From positions 209,854 to 273,853 of the forward strand of contig NZ_LQMT02000020.1 in the NCBI RefSeq assembly GCF_001620365.2: a stretch of 64,000 nt of DNA. Reading direction: 5' to 3'. Of the stretch, positions 43,111 to 51,633 are shown piece by piece (position 1 is the stretch's first letter; every line of letters starts with the position of its first letter). Below the pieces are notes generated by a model. The model saw only the letters and a list, made by a program, of their open reading frames with translations, was not told the origin of the DNA and did not search any database. Source of the DNA: Amycolatopsis keratiniphila subsp. keratiniphila. Lineage in GTDB: Bacteria; Actinomycetota; Actinomycetes; Mycobacteriales; Pseudonocardiaceae. The translations under genes and the position numbers were made by a program.

Positions 43111-45132
43111 TTAGGTGCTCAGGCCGTGGCGCTCCCGTACCAATCCGACAATCCCGTCCATGATGTCGGTGAGTTCGTAGTCCTTCGGCGTGAACACCCG
43201 CGCGATTCCCCGCTCCAGAAGGAGCTTCTCGTCGTCGGGCGGGATGATGCCGCCGACGATGACCGGGATGTCGCCCGCGCCCGCGGCCCGCAAGCCGTCC
43301 ACGACCTGCGGCACGACCTCGAGATGCGAGCCGGAGAGCACCGAAAGCCCGACCACGTGCACGCCCTCCTGGACGGCGGCCGCGACGATCTGCTCCGGCG
43401 TGAGCCGGATGCCCTGGTACACCACCTCGAAGCCGACGTCACGCGCCCGCACGGCCACCTGCTCGGCGCCGTTGGAATGCCCGTCGAGACCGGGTTTGCC
43501 GACCAGGATCCGCAGCCGCTCGCCGATTTCGGTGTTCGTCGCCTTGATCCGGTCGCGGACGCGGCGGATCTCCTCGTTGCCCTCGCCCGCGGCCGCCGAC
43601 GCGGAAACCCCGGTGGGAGCACGGTATTCGCCGAACACCTCGCGCAACGCACCCGACCATTCGCCGGTGGTGACCCCGGCGCGAGCACACTCGATGGTGG
43701 CCTCGAACAGGTTCTGCGACGTCTTCGCGACGGACTTCAGCTTCTCCAGCGCAGACTCGACGGCCGCGTTGTCGCGGTGCGTTCGCCATTCCTCGATCGC
43801 GGTCACCGCATGCTTCTCGACGGCCGGGTCGATCGTTTCGATCGCCTTCGCGCCTTCGGCCTGCAACGGAGAGGGCTCGGTGGTCTCGAATTTGTTGACC
43901 CCGACCAGGATCCGCTCGCCGTTCTCCATGCCGCGCCGGTACTCCGCGAGCGACGCGACGAGCTGCGACTTCATGTAGCCGCTCTCGACCGCCGCGACGG
44001 CACCGCCGACATCCTGCACGCGCGCGATCTCCTCGCGCGCGCCCGTCATGATCTCGTCGACCTTGGCCTGGATGACGTGCGAGCCGTCGAAGATGTCCTC
44101 GTACTCCAGGAGATCGGTCTCGAACGCCAGCACCTGCTGCATTCGCAGCGCCCACTGCTGATCCCACGGCCGGGGCAGGCCGAGCGCCTCGTTCCACGCG
44201 GGCAGCTGGATCGCGCGGGCCCTGGCACCGCGGGAAAGGGAGACCGCGAGCATCTCCAGCACGATGCGCTGGACGTTGTTCTCCGGCTGCGCCTCGGTCA
44301 GGCCCAGCGAGTTGACCTGAACGCCGTAGCGCAGCCGCCGCGCCTTGGGATCCGTGACGCCGTAACGATCCCGGGTGATCTCGTCCCAGAGCGCGGTGAA
44401 CGCGCGCATCTTCGACATCTCTTCGACGAACCGCACCCCGGCGTTGACGAAGAACGAGATCCGCGCGACGACCTTGGCCATGTCGGCCTGCTCGACCTGG
44501 CCGGAATCGCGGACCGCGTCGAGCACGGCGATCGCGGTGCACAACGCGTACGCGACCTCTTGCGTCGGCGTCGCGCCGGCTTCCTGCAGGTGGTAGCTGC
44601 AGATGTTGATCGGGTTCCACTTCGGCACGTGGTGCACCGTCCACGCGATCATGTCGGTGATCAGGCGGAGGCTCGGGCCCGGCGGGAAGATGTAGGTGCC
44701 GCGGGAGAGGTATTCCTTGATGATGTCGTTCTGCGTGGTGCCGGTGAGCTTCGCCAGCACCTCGTCCACGTCGCGGCCCTCGGCCTCGGCCTGCTCACGC
44801 GCCACGGAGACGTAGAGCGCCAGCAGCCACATGGCGGGCGCGTTGATCGTCATCGACGTGTTGGCCTCGGCGAGCGGGATGCCGTCGAACAGGCGCCGCA
44901 TGTCGCCGATATGCGAGACCGGGACGCCGACCTTGCCGACCTCGCCCTTGGACAGCTGGTGATCCGGGTCGTAACCGGTCTGCGTCGGCAGATCGAAGGC
45001 GACCGAGAGGCCGGTCTGCCCCTTCGCGAGGTTACGGCGGTACAGCTCGTTGGACGCGGCCGCGGACGAGTGACCCGCGTAGGTCCGCATCACCCAGGGG
45101 CGGTCCCGTTCACGGTCCGTGGGATAGGGCAC
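43111..45132 (-). CDS. meaA: coenzyme B12-dependent ethylmalonyl-CoA mutase (MeaA)
   Basis: This 673-residue enzyme is a single chain: the acyl-CoA mutase barrel (about 1-520; RPWVMRTYAGHSSAAASNEL, SLSRGARARA) is joined to a C-terminal B12-binding domain. The B12 domain has GKPGLDGHSNGAEQ (base-off His), VVGLSVLSGSH and VIVGGIIPPDD. It rearranges ethylmalonyl-CoA to methylsuccinyl-CoA in the ethylmalonyl-CoA pathway, which also supplies polyketide precursors. Length matches Streptomyces MeaA. A TACACT box lies about 28 nt upstream and GGAGG precedes the ATG. Other pathway genes are not nearby. Confidence 0.92.
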   Translation of the reverse strand: MPYPTDRERDRPWVMRTYAGHSSAAASNELYRRNLAKGQTGLSVAFDLPTQTGYDPDHQLSKGEVGKVGVPVSHIGDMRRLFDGIPLAEANTSMTINAPAMWLLALYVSVAREQAEAEGRDVDEVLAKLTGTTQNDIIKEYLSRGTYIFPPGPSLRLITDMIAWTVHHVPKWNPINICSYHLQEAGATPTQEVAYALCTAIAVLDAVRDSGQVEQADMAKVVARISFFVNAGVRFVEEMSKMRAFTALWDEITRDRYGVTDPKARRLRYGVQVNSLGLTEAQPENNVQRIVLEMLAVSLSRGARARAIQLPAWNEALGLPRPWDQQWALRMQQVLAFETDLLEYEDIFDGSHVIQAKVDEIMTGAREEIARVQDVGGAVAAVESGYMKSQLVASLAEYRRGMENGERILVGVNKFETTEPSPLQAEGAKAIETIDPAVEKHAVTAIEEWRTHRDNAAVESALEKLKSVAKTSQNLFEATIECARAGVTTGEWSGALREVFGEYRAPTGVSASAAAGEGNEEIRRVRDRIKATNTEIGERLRILVGKPGLDGHSNGAEQVAVRARDVGFEVVYQGIRLTPEQIVAAAVQEGVHVVGLSVLSGSHLEVVPQVVDGLRAAGAGDIPVIVGGIIPPDDEKLLLERGIARVFTPKDYELTDIMDGIVGLVRERHGLST

Positions 45133-45213
45133 GGCATACCTCCGGCGCTGGACGACCGCCTGAGTGTACCGGCCGGTAACATCAGGCGTGCAGTTGAATC
45201 GAACACAGTCGGG

Positions 45214-45780
45214 TCATTCTTCGGGCCGCTGGAGATTCCGTTCGCGCGCCTCTTCGACGGCTTTCGCGAGCTTCTCGCGCACCTTCGCCACGTCGCTGAC
45301 ACCCACCAGGATGATCGGCGGCTTGCGGTCCTTCCCGGTACCGGCGCCGAAATTCGCCGACGCCCACGCCAGCACGCCGAGCCTGCCGAAGGTGATCGTC
45401 CCGGTCTTGCCCGGCCCCGAGGTGACGACGGGGTCCGCCAACCCGGCCAGCGCCGCGGACTCCTCCTTGCGGCGGACGAGCGAACTGGTCGCGATGACCC
45501 GGCCGTCCGTCACCGCGTACGTGGTCGAGGCGAGCCTGAGGTAGCGGATCAGCGGCCTGCCGGCGAGATGCAGAACGCCCGCGACGGTGAGCACGACCCA
45601 CGCGCCCGTGTGGAACGCCGTGTCGTGGTTGCCCGCGAAGAACACCGTGACCGCGCCGAGCCAGAGCAGGCCGACGGGGACGTTGAAGTAGTCGCCGGGA
45701 TTGAAGAGAGGCCTGCGCACCGGCTGCCCGGCCCAGATGACCCGTTCGCCTGGAAGGAGGTCGATCTGCCCCTCGTGCAT
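45214..45780 (-). CDS. membrane-anchored PH-like domain protein
   Basis: This 188-residue protein starts MHEGQIDLLPGERVIWAGQP, has two helices (GLLWLGAVTVFFAG, WVVLTVAGVLHLAG), then a PH-like domain opening YLRLASTTYAVTDGRVIATS. It is a paralogue of the next gene: LLPGER.IW.G.P and RYL.L.ST.YAVTD.RV are shared. The tail has a charged helix (VREKLAKAVEEARERN). An ACACTA box (TAGTGT on the coding strand) lies 8 nt before the ATG. Function unknown. Confidence 0.68.
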   Translation of the reverse strand: MHEGQIDLLPGERVIWAGQPVRRPLFNPGDYFNVPVGLLWLGAVTVFFAGNHDTAFHTGAWVVLTVAGVLHLAGRPLIRYLRLASTTYAVTDGRVIATSSLVRRKEESAALAGLADPVVTSGPGKTGTITFGRLGVLAWASANFGAGTGKDRKPPIILVGVSDVAKVREKLAKAVEEARERNLQRPEE

Positions 45781-45854
45781 GCCACGGCACACTACCCGTC
45801 CGGGGGACGGTCGAGGAGTGTCCGTTCGTCGGTCGTCCAGCGGGCCGAACGGAC

Positions 45855-46361
45855 CTAGCGCGCCTTCTGCTGGGCGGTCGCGATGAGGTCGCGGACGCGC
45901 CTTGCGTCCTCGATCCCGCTCAGCTCGGGCATCGCGTCGTCGGCGTTCTGGAACAGGCCGACGACGAAGCCCACGCCCTTGCCGAAGGTGACCGTCCCGG
46001 TCCCGTCACCGTTCTCCGCCACCTGCGGCGGCCCCAACATCTCCAGATAGCCCGACGTGCTCTCCTTGCCCTTGACCCAGACCACCACCCGCTGGTCGGT
46101 CACGGCGTACGAAGTGGACTTCAGCTTCAAGTAGCGCTGGACCGGCTGCCAGATCCAGCCCATCAGGACGAAGGCCGCCACGAGATACAAGATCACGGGG
46201 AATTCGTCCCCGTCTCGCGTGAAGAAGTAGAACCACGCGCCGAAGAACAGCAGACCAGGCACGATCATCAGATCGCTCTTCGCGAGCATCGAGATTCGCT
46301 TCGGCGCGCCTTCCCAGATCATGCGCTCTCCGGGCAGCAACCCCGTGTCCCCCAGGTACAT
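45855..46361 (-). CDS. membrane-anchored PH-like domain protein, paralogue
   Basis: This 168-residue protein starts MYLGDTGLLPGERMIWEGAP, has two membrane helices (LMIVPGLLFFGAWFYFF and VILYLVAAFVLMGWIW) and a PH-like domain (KSTSYAVTDQRVVVWVKG). It appears to be a tandem duplicate of the gene at 45214 with strong divergence. A TATCGT box at 46368-46373 lies 6 nt before its ATG, so each copy has its own leaderless promoter. Role unknown. Confidence 0.68.
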   Translation of the reverse strand: MYLGDTGLLPGERMIWEGAPKRISMLAKSDLMIVPGLLFFGAWFYFFTRDGDEFPVILYLVAAFVLMGWIWQPVQRYLKLKSTSYAVTDQRVVVWVKGKESTSGYLEMLGPPQVAENGDGTGTVTFGKGVGFVVGLFQNADDAMPELSGIEDARRVRDLIATAQQKAR

Positions 46362-46463
46362 ACGCGGACGATAAGCCCGCTTCGTCCCGCTGACCAGGGC
46401 TTTGCCGGAATCGTGACCGGCCGGTGTGACCGAAATCCGCGAGACTCGCCCGCTCCCGGCGTC

Positions 46464-46469
46464 TAGCGT
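46464..46469 (+). promoter_or_regulatory. -10 box of the first LysE-type gene
   Basis: TAGCGT lies 8 nt before the GTG at 46478 and only 2 nt before the GTG at 46472. The usual spacing favours 46478 as the start. Confidence 0.45.
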
Positions 46470-46477
46470 GGGTGACC

Positions 46478-47104
46478 GTGACGTGGAGTTCGTACAGCAG
46501 CTATCTGGTCATCGTCGTCCTGATCGTCCTCGCGCCGGGGCCGGACACGATGGTGATGCTCAAGAACTCGCTGTCCGGCGGCACCCGCGGCGGTTTCCTC
46601 ACCACGGCGGGGATCTTCGTGGCCAACGCCGTACAGGGCACCGCCGCCGCGCTCGGCCTCGGTGTCGTGATCGCGCAGTCGCAGCCGGTGTTCGTGACGC
46701 TCAAATGGGTCGGTGCCGCGTACCTGGTCTTCCTCGGTTTCCAGGCGTTGCGCGGCGCGTGGCGGGGTGACTACTCCGGTGTCACGGCGGTGAAGCAGCA
46801 ACGGTCGACCGGGTTCCGCCGCTTCCGTGAGGGCTTCCTTTCCAACATCACCAACCCGAAGGTGCTCGTGCTCTATCTGTCGGTGCTGCCGCAGTTCCTC
46901 GATCCGGTGACGACGTCGGCTTGGCACGCGCTGCTGCTCGCGTACACGGTCGCCGTGCTCGGTGCGATCTGGCTGCTGACACTGCTGTTCTTCGTGCACC
47001 GCGTGCGGGCCTGGCTCGAACGCCGCAAGGTGCGCCGTGCGCTCGACGGCGTCACCGGCACCGCGCTGGTCGGCTTCGGCGCGGCTCTGGTGTTCGAGTC
47101 ATGA
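46478..47104 (+). CDS. LysE/RhtB family amino acid exporter (copy 1)
   Basis: This 208-residue protein has about six membrane helices. The LysE signature VLIVLAPGPDTMVMLKNSLS is near the N-terminus, followed by GTAAALGLG. It exports amino acids or related metabolites; the substrate is unknown. Its stop overlaps the ATG of a second LysE gene (ATGA). The two proteins are almost identical over the last 33 residues and over EGFLSN-TNPKVLVLYLSVLPQFL, but diverge elsewhere. Confidence 0.87.
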   Translation: MTWSSYSSYLVIVVLIVLAPGPDTMVMLKNSLSGGTRGGFLTTAGIFVANAVQGTAAALGLGVVIAQSQPVFVTLKWVGAAYLVFLGFQALRGAWRGDYSGVTAVKQQRSTGFRRFREGFLSNITNPKVLVLYLSVLPQFLDPVTTSAWHALLLAYTVAVLGAIWLLTLLFFVHRVRAWLERRKVRRALDGVTGTALVGFGAALVFES

Positions 47105-47724
47105 CCTGGGGTGTGTACAGCGGTTTCGCGCTGATGATGCTGGCGCTCGCGCTCGTCCCCGGCCCGGACAACATGGTGGTGCTGAAGAACGCGCTCTCCG
47201 GCGGAGTCCGCGGTGGAGGTTGGGCCTGCTTCGGCGTCGGCGCCGCGAACCTCGCGCAGGCGACCGCGGCAGCGCTCGGGCTCGGCGCGGTCATCATGAA
47301 CTCGCGGCCGGTGTTCGAGGCCGTGAAATGGGCGGGCGCGGCCTACCTCTGCTACCTCGGTGTCCGGGCCCTGATCGGCGCCTTCCGCGGCGACTACGAC
47401 GGGCTCACCGAGACCGCCGCCGCCCGGCGGAGCGGATTCCGCCGCTGGCGCGAGGGCTTCCTTTCCAACGTCACCAACCCGAAGGTCCTCGTGCTGTACC
47501 TGTCGGTGCTGCCGCAGTTCCTGACCCCGGGCGTCACCGGCACCGGGGACGCGCTGCTGCTGGCGTACACGATCGCGGCCGCGGGCACGGTCGCCCAGCT
47601 CCTGCTGCTGTTCTTCGTGCACCGCGTGCGGACCTGGCTCGAACGCCGCAAGGTGCGCCGCGCGCTCGACGGTGTCACCGGCACCGCGCTGGTCGGTTTC
47701 GGCGCCGCGCTCGTGCTGGAGTAA
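47101..47724 (+). CDS. LysE/RhtB family amino acid exporter (copy 2)
   Basis: This 207-residue protein has about six membrane helices, with LALVPGPDNMVVLKNALSGG at the LysE signature position. It is a tandem duplicate of the upstream gene, with the same C-terminus (WLERRKVRRALDGVTGTAL). Translation is coupled through the ATGA overlap. The two products could form a heteromer or serve different substrates. Confidence 0.87.
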   Translation: MTWGVYSGFALMMLALALVPGPDNMVVLKNALSGGVRGGGWACFGVGAANLAQATAAALGLGAVIMNSRPVFEAVKWAGAAYLCYLGVRALIGAFRGDYDGLTETAAARRSGFRRWREGFLSNVTNPKVLVLYLSVLPQFLTPGVTGTGDALLLAYTIAAAGTVAQLLLLFFVHRVRTWLERRKVRRALDGVTGTALVGFGAALVLE

Positions 47725-47786
47725 CCCCTTCGGTCGTTCACGCGATACTCCGGATGTCGCAATGGCGCGACCTCAAGGAGGCTTCG

Positions 47787-48440
47787 ATGAACAAGAAGAC
47801 CTACGGCGTTCTCGCCGGAGCCGCCTTCTCCCTCATTCTTCTCGGCGCGGGGCCCGCGGACGCCGGCGAGCGCGGCAACTCCGGTAACCCGCCCGGACAC
47901 GCGAAGGACACCACCAAACCGCAGCCACCGTCCAAAGCGGACTTCTCCGGGCACGGCGCGAACAAGCACGGGCCGTACGACTCCACCCGGGACGGTTCGC
48001 CGTCGGCCAACGGCAACGGCGGTGGCGAAGCCGCGGGCAAGCCCTGCGCCGGTTGCGTCGGCAAGGCCGACAACAAGAACCCACCCGGGCATCTGCCCGG
48101 CGGCTCCGACGCGAACGCCGGCTACGAATGCGACCGCAACCACGGCGTCGGGCGCGGCAACCCCGCGCACACCGCCTGCGTGCCGGACCGGACGCCGCCC
48201 GCCACGAAACCGCCGGTCGAGACTCCCCCGCCCGGGGGACCACGGGCCGGGGCCGTTCCTGCCGCGGTCGTGCCGGTGGTGGCCGTCGCCGCGGCCGGCG
48301 CCGACGTCGCGGTCGCGAGCTCGCCGTCACTGGCCAAGACCGGTTTCGATCTCGAACCGGTGCTGCTGGCCGGGCTGGGCTCGCTGGCCGCGGGCGGTGC
48401 CGCGGTCTACGCGGGAACGCGGCGGCGCAGGGACGCCTGA
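47787..48440 (+). CDS. LAxTG cell-wall-anchored surface protein
   Basis: This 217-residue protein has a Sec signal peptide (MNKKTYGVLAGAAFSLILLG, cleavage near ADA), then Gly/Asn/Pro-rich segments including NPPGHAKDTTKP, GKPCAGCVGKADNKNPPGH and DANAGYECDRNHGVG. A Pro-rich spacer precedes the sorting signal LAKTG (182-186), a hydrophobic helix and RRRR. Class E sortases of actinobacteria recognise LAxTG, so it is probably attached to peptidoglycan. The sortase is not in the window. AAGGAGG precedes the ATG. Confidence 0.82.
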   Translation: MNKKTYGVLAGAAFSLILLGAGPADAGERGNSGNPPGHAKDTTKPQPPSKADFSGHGANKHGPYDSTRDGSPSANGNGGGEAAGKPCAGCVGKADNKNPPGHLPGGSDANAGYECDRNHGVGRGNPAHTACVPDRTPPATKPPVETPPPGGPRAGAVPAAVVPVVAVAAAGADVAVASSPSLAKTGFDLEPVLLAGLGSLAAGGAAVYAGTRRRRDA

Positions 48441-48518
48441 CTACTTTCGGCGGGTGACTTTCCGGCGTCCACCACGTTGAATCCCGTCTCCAGAAGCACC
48501 TAGCCGAGGAGGCCGTTC

Positions 48519-49391
48519 GTGAGGTTCACCCCCGCCGCCACCGTCACGGCGATGGCCGCCGCCCTGCTGCTGGGCGGGGCCACCGCCGCGACCGCGATCA
48601 ACTCCTACAACGCCACCCCGGCGCCCGAGCGCACAGAGGTCGGCGCGCTCGTCGCCACCTGGGACGACGACGGCGACCCGGCCACGCCCGACCGGGTCGA
48701 CTGGGTGTGCTCCGGCACCATGGTCGACGCCGACACCTTCCTCACCGCCGCGCACTGCACCACCGGCTGGCCCGCCAACGTGCGGTTCTTCGTCTCGCTC
48801 GACCAGGACGTGCAAGCGGGTCTCGACGCGGCCGCGAAGAAGTACCCCGGCGACCCGGCGGCGGTCGCCAAGGCCGTCGCCGTGGAGGGCGTCGCGCACA
48901 ACGAACCCGGCTATCCCGGCAACTCCGCCGACTCGCACGACATCGCCGTCGTCGAGGTGCCCGCGAAGCAGGTCGCCGCACGCTGGAGCTTCACCCCCGC
49001 GAAGCTGCCCAGTGCCGGTCAGCTCGACAAGCTCGGCCCGCAGGGACTGAACTCGACGCCGTTCGTGGTCGCCGGCTACGGCACGCAGGAAGCCGTGAAC
49101 GGGCCGGGCGGGCACACGCATCCGGGCGGCGGAGTCCGGATGAAGGCGCCCGTCACCTTCAACGCGCTGAACGACACGTGGGTGCGGCTCGCGATGACGG
49201 CGCCCCAGGGCAACGGCGGCGCCTGCTACGGCGACTCCGGCGGGCCGAACTTCGCCACGATCGACGGCAAGCGTGTCCTCGTGTCGACGACCATCACCGG
49301 CGACGGGCCCTGCTACGCCACCAATGTCACCTACCGGCTGGACTCGCCGACGTCGCGTGACTTCCTCGCGCCGTTCGTCGCCCTGCCCTGA
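48519..49391 (+). CDS. secreted trypsin-like serine protease
   Basis: This 290-residue exported protease has a signal peptide of about 26 residues. The catalytic triad is H79 (LTAAHC), D141 (SHDIAVVEV) and S240 (YGDSGGP). Likely disulfides are C64-C80 and C236 with the Cys in GDGPCYA. It is a chymotrypsin-fold S1 peptidase without an obvious pro-domain. A palindrome starts 2 nt after its stop and separates it from murA. Confidence 0.9.
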   Translation: MRFTPAATVTAMAAALLLGGATAATAINSYNATPAPERTEVGALVATWDDDGDPATPDRVDWVCSGTMVDADTFLTAAHCTTGWPANVRFFVSLDQDVQAGLDAAAKKYPGDPAAVAKAVAVEGVAHNEPGYPGNSADSHDIAVVEVPAKQVAARWSFTPAKLPSAGQLDKLGPQGLNSTPFVVAGYGTQEAVNGPGGHTHPGGGVRMKAPVTFNALNDTWVRLAMTAPQGNGGACYGDSGGPNFATIDGKRVLVSTTITGDGPCYATNVTYRLDSPTSRDFLAPFVALP

Positions 49392-49393
49392 TC

Positions 49394-49448
49394 GCGCGTG
49401 AAGGCCCCCTTTCCTCGGCTAAGCCGAGGAAAGGGGGCCTTCACGCGC
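49394..49448. repeat. Nested-core hairpin (GAAGG-CCC-CCTTTC core)
   Basis: Perfect 27-nt arms (49394-49420, 49422-49448) meet at a single base. It lies 2 nt after the protease stop and 6 nt from the murA stop. The same sequence with compensating changes recurs at 63434-63484. Confidence 0.85.
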
Positions 49449-49454
49449 AATCCG

Positions 49455-50729
49455 TCAAGCCCGCTCGGGTTCGCCCGCGACACGCTCGATGCGGGCACCG
49501 AGCCGGTTCAGGTTCTCCACGAAATGCGGGTAACCGCGGTCGATGTGGAAGACGTCCCAGACCTCGGTGACGCCGTCCGCGCACAGCCCGGCCAGCACCA
49601 GCCCGGCGCCGGCGCGGATGTCCGCGGCCCATACCGGGGCGCTCGAAAGCTTCTCCACACCACGGACGACGGCGTGGTGCCCGTCGGTGCGCGCGTCGCC
49701 GGAAAGCCGCATCATCTCTTCGATGAACCGGAACCGGGCCTCGTAGATGTTCTCCGTGATCATCGAGGTGCCCTCGGAGACCGCGGACAGCGCCACCGCG
49801 AACGGCTGCAGGTCGGTCGCGAAACCGGGGTACGGCAGCGTCACCCAGTCGACGGCCTTCGGGCGCTCGTTCTGGACGATGCGGAAGCCCTTGTCGTCGA
49901 ACGTCTCGACCTCGGCACCCGCCAGGCGGAGCTTGTCGAGGACCAGGTCGAGGTAGTGCGGGTTGACGCCGCGGACGGTCAGGTCGCCCCGGGTCATCGC
50001 GGCGGCGAACGCCCAGGTCGCGCCGACGATCCGGTCGCCGATCACGCGGTGCTCGGTCGGGTGCAGCTTCTCGACGCCCTCGACGGTGAGGGTCGAGGTG
50101 CCCGCGCCTTCGACCTTCGCGCCCATTTCGGTCAGCATCGTGCAGATGTCGACGATCTCGGGCTCGCGCGCCGCGTTGTCGATGACCGTGGTGCCCTCGG
50201 CGAGCACGGCGGCCATCAGGATGTTCTCGGTGGCGCCGACGCTCGGGAAGTCCAGCCAGATCTGCGCGCCGCGCAGCCCGTCGGCCTTCGCCACGACGCA
50301 GCCGTGCTCGATGGTGCTGGTGGCGCCCAGCTTGCGCAGGCCGTTCTGGTGCATGTCCAGCGGCCGCGAACCGATGGCGTCACCGCCCGGCAGCGCCACG
50401 ACGGCCTGCTTGAGCCGTCCGACCAGCGGACCCAGCACGCACACCGACGCGCGCAGCTTGCCCATCGCGGCCGAATCGGCCCGGTGCGACAGCTCGGCCG
50501 GGGTGGTGATCTTGGCGGTGTCGCCGTCGATGACGACGTCGCAGCCGACACTGCGCAAGACGTCGCCCATCAGGGGGACGTCCAGGATCTGGGGGCAGTT
50601 CGTGATGGTCGTCGTACCCTCGGCCAGCAGGGCCGCGGCCATCAGTTTCAGCACGCTGTTCTTGGCGCCGACCACGTCGACCTCGCCGACCAGCCGTGCT
50701 CCGCCGTGCACGTCGAAGTGCTCGCTCAT
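49455..50729 (-). CDS. murA: UDP-N-acetylglucosamine 1-carboxyvinyltransferase MurA
   Basis: This 424-residue enzyme catalyses the first committed step of peptidoglycan synthesis, transferring enolpyruvate to UDP-GlcNAc. [20 protein letters not shown] and [20 protein letters not shown] identify it. The loop residue that is catalytic Cys115 in E. coli is Asp117 here, as in M. tuberculosis, where it causes intrinsic fosfomycin resistance. The ATG at 50729 follows a CATGAT box by 8 nt. It is divergent from the adenosyltransferase gene, as in mycobacteria (Rv1314c/Rv1315). Confidence 0.96.
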   Translation of the reverse strand: MSEHFDVHGGARLVGEVDVVGAKNSVLKLMAAALLAEGTTTITNCPQILDVPLMGDVLRSVGCDVVIDGDTAKITTPAELSHRADSAAMGKLRASVCVLGPLVGRLKQAVVALPGGDAIGSRPLDMHQNGLRKLGATSTIEHGCVVAKADGLRGAQIWLDFPSVGATENILMAAVLAEGTTVIDNAAREPEIVDICTMLTEMGAKVEGAGTSTLTVEGVEKLHPTEHRVIGDRIVGATWAFAAAMTRGDLTVRGVNPHYLDLVLDKLRLAGAEVETFDDKGFRIVQNERPKAVDWVTLPYPGFATDLQPFAVALSAVSEGTSMITENIYEARFRFIEEMMRLSGDARTDGHHAVVRGVEKLSSAPVWAADIRAGAGLVLAGLCADGVTEVWDVFHIDRGYPHFVENLNRLGARIERVAGEPERA

Positions 50730-50777
50730 GGGCGCCAATCATGCCCTCTCGCCCGGATTTGCCTTACGCCGGGCCGG

Positions 50778-50783
50778 TAGAGT
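50778..50783 (+). promoter_or_regulatory. -10 box of the adenosyltransferase gene, leaderless type
   Basis: TAGAGT lies 7 nt before the ATG at 50791, with no ribosome site between. It marks the true start of a frame that extends far upstream antisense to murA. Confidence 0.5.
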
Positions 50784-50790
50784 CGGCTTC

Positions 50791-51363
50791 ATGGTCGTTC
50801 GCATCAACCGCGTGTACACGAAGGTCGGCGACAACGGCACCACGGCGCTCGGCGACGGCTCCCGCGTGCCGAAGACCTCGCCCCGGCTGGCCGCGTACGC
50901 CGACGTCGACGAAGCCAACTCCGTCATCGGGCTCGCGCTCGCGATGGGCGGGCTTTCCGAGGAGATCACGCAGGTCCTGCGTGCGGTGCAGAACGATCTC
51001 TTCGACGTCGGTGCGGATCTGTGCGCGCCGATCGTGGAGAACCCGCCGTACGAGCCGCTGCGCATCACCGAGCGGTACATCGAGCGGCTGGAAGGCTGGT
51101 GCGACGAGTTCAACGAGCGCGTGCCGAAGCTGACGTCGTTCATCCTGCCGGGTGGCACCCCGGGGGCGGCTTTCCTGCATCAGGCCCGCACGGTCGCGCG
51201 GCGGGCCGAGCGGTCCGGCTGGGCGCTGTTCGAGGCCGAGCAGGCCGCGACGAACCAGCTGGCGATCAAGTATCTGAACCGGCTCTCGGATCTGCTGTTC
51301 ATCCTGTCGCGGCTGGCGAATCCGGACGGCGACATCCTGTGGCAGCCCGGCGGAGCGGGCTGA
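50791..51363 (+). CDS. cob(I)alamin adenosyltransferase, PduO type
   Basis: This 190-residue enzyme transfers adenosyl from ATP to cob(I)alamin, making the coenzyme used by MeaA. The N-terminal ATP-binding segment is RVYTKVGDNGTTALGDGSRV, with DVDEANSVIGLAL, FILPGGTPGAAFLHQARTVARRAER and YLNRLSDLLFILSR following. These are PduO/EutT-like signatures. The gene order with murA and the atp operon is conserved in mycobacteria. A short hairpin overlaps its stop. Confidence 0.94.
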   Translation: MVVRINRVYTKVGDNGTTALGDGSRVPKTSPRLAAYADVDEANSVIGLALAMGGLSEEITQVLRAVQNDLFDVGADLCAPIVENPPYEPLRITERYIERLEGWCDEFNERVPKLTSFILPGGTPGAAFLHQARTVARRAERSGWALFEAEQAATNQLAIKYLNRLSDLLFILSRLANPDGDILWQPGGAG

Positions 51364-51404
51364 AGGACGCTTTCACCGCATCCGATGCGACGAAAGCGTC
51401 CTTC
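51362..51404. repeat. Nested-core hairpin (GAAGG-ACG-CTTTC core), imperfect
   Basis: 13-nt arms (51362-51374, 51391-51403) and an inner GCATC-C-GATGC stem form a hairpin that begins at the adenosyltransferase stop and faces a convergent small gene. The short arms match the GAAnG-NNN-CnTTC core of the larger elements. Confidence 0.65.
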
Positions 51405-51407
51405 GGC

Positions 51408-51566
51408 TCACAATCGGCCCTGCTCCTGTGCTGCCCAATAACGCTCGAGGTCGACGTCGGGCGTGCCGTCCTTGCCCGGGTCGATCGCCTTCATCGTGAT
51501 CGTGTCCTCCAGGGACACGGGCTCGGGAAGGTGGCTCCAGCGGTTCGTGTCCTCGCTCTGAGTCAT
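51408..51566 (-). CDS. small conserved hypothetical protein
   Basis: This 52-residue protein starts MTQSEDTNRWSHLPEPVSLE and ends DLERYWAAQEQGRL, with ITMKAIDPGKDGTPDVDLER between. It is hydrophilic, with no signal or membrane segment. I believe similar short proteins occur in related actinomycetes, and codon use is native. It lies between aroA and the adenosyltransferase gene. Function unknown. Confidence 0.55.
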   Translation of the reverse strand: MTQSEDTNRWSHLPEPVSLEDTITMKAIDPGKDGTPDVDLERYWAAQEQGRL

Positions 51567-51611
51567 GGACCGAGAATAGACGCGGATCACGTCCGAAGCC
51601 CGGTAGAAATG

Positions 51612-51633
51612 CCGCATTCAGAGGACTAAATGC
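51612..51633. repeat. Solo half-element of the TTTAGTCCTCTGAATGCGG family
   Basis: One arm, 22 nt, differs by only one or two bases from the arms at 3601-3662 and 14737-14854, but no partner arm is present. The aroA TAG stop (51626-51628) lies inside it, as in the 14.7-kb copy. Confidence 0.7.

Noticed and set aside
43111-45858. Very long antisense frames (917 codons antisense to meaA; 846 codons antisense to dinG)
   Set aside because: They are GC-rich shadow frames with Arg/Val/Asp-biased composition, opposite genes with clear family motifs.
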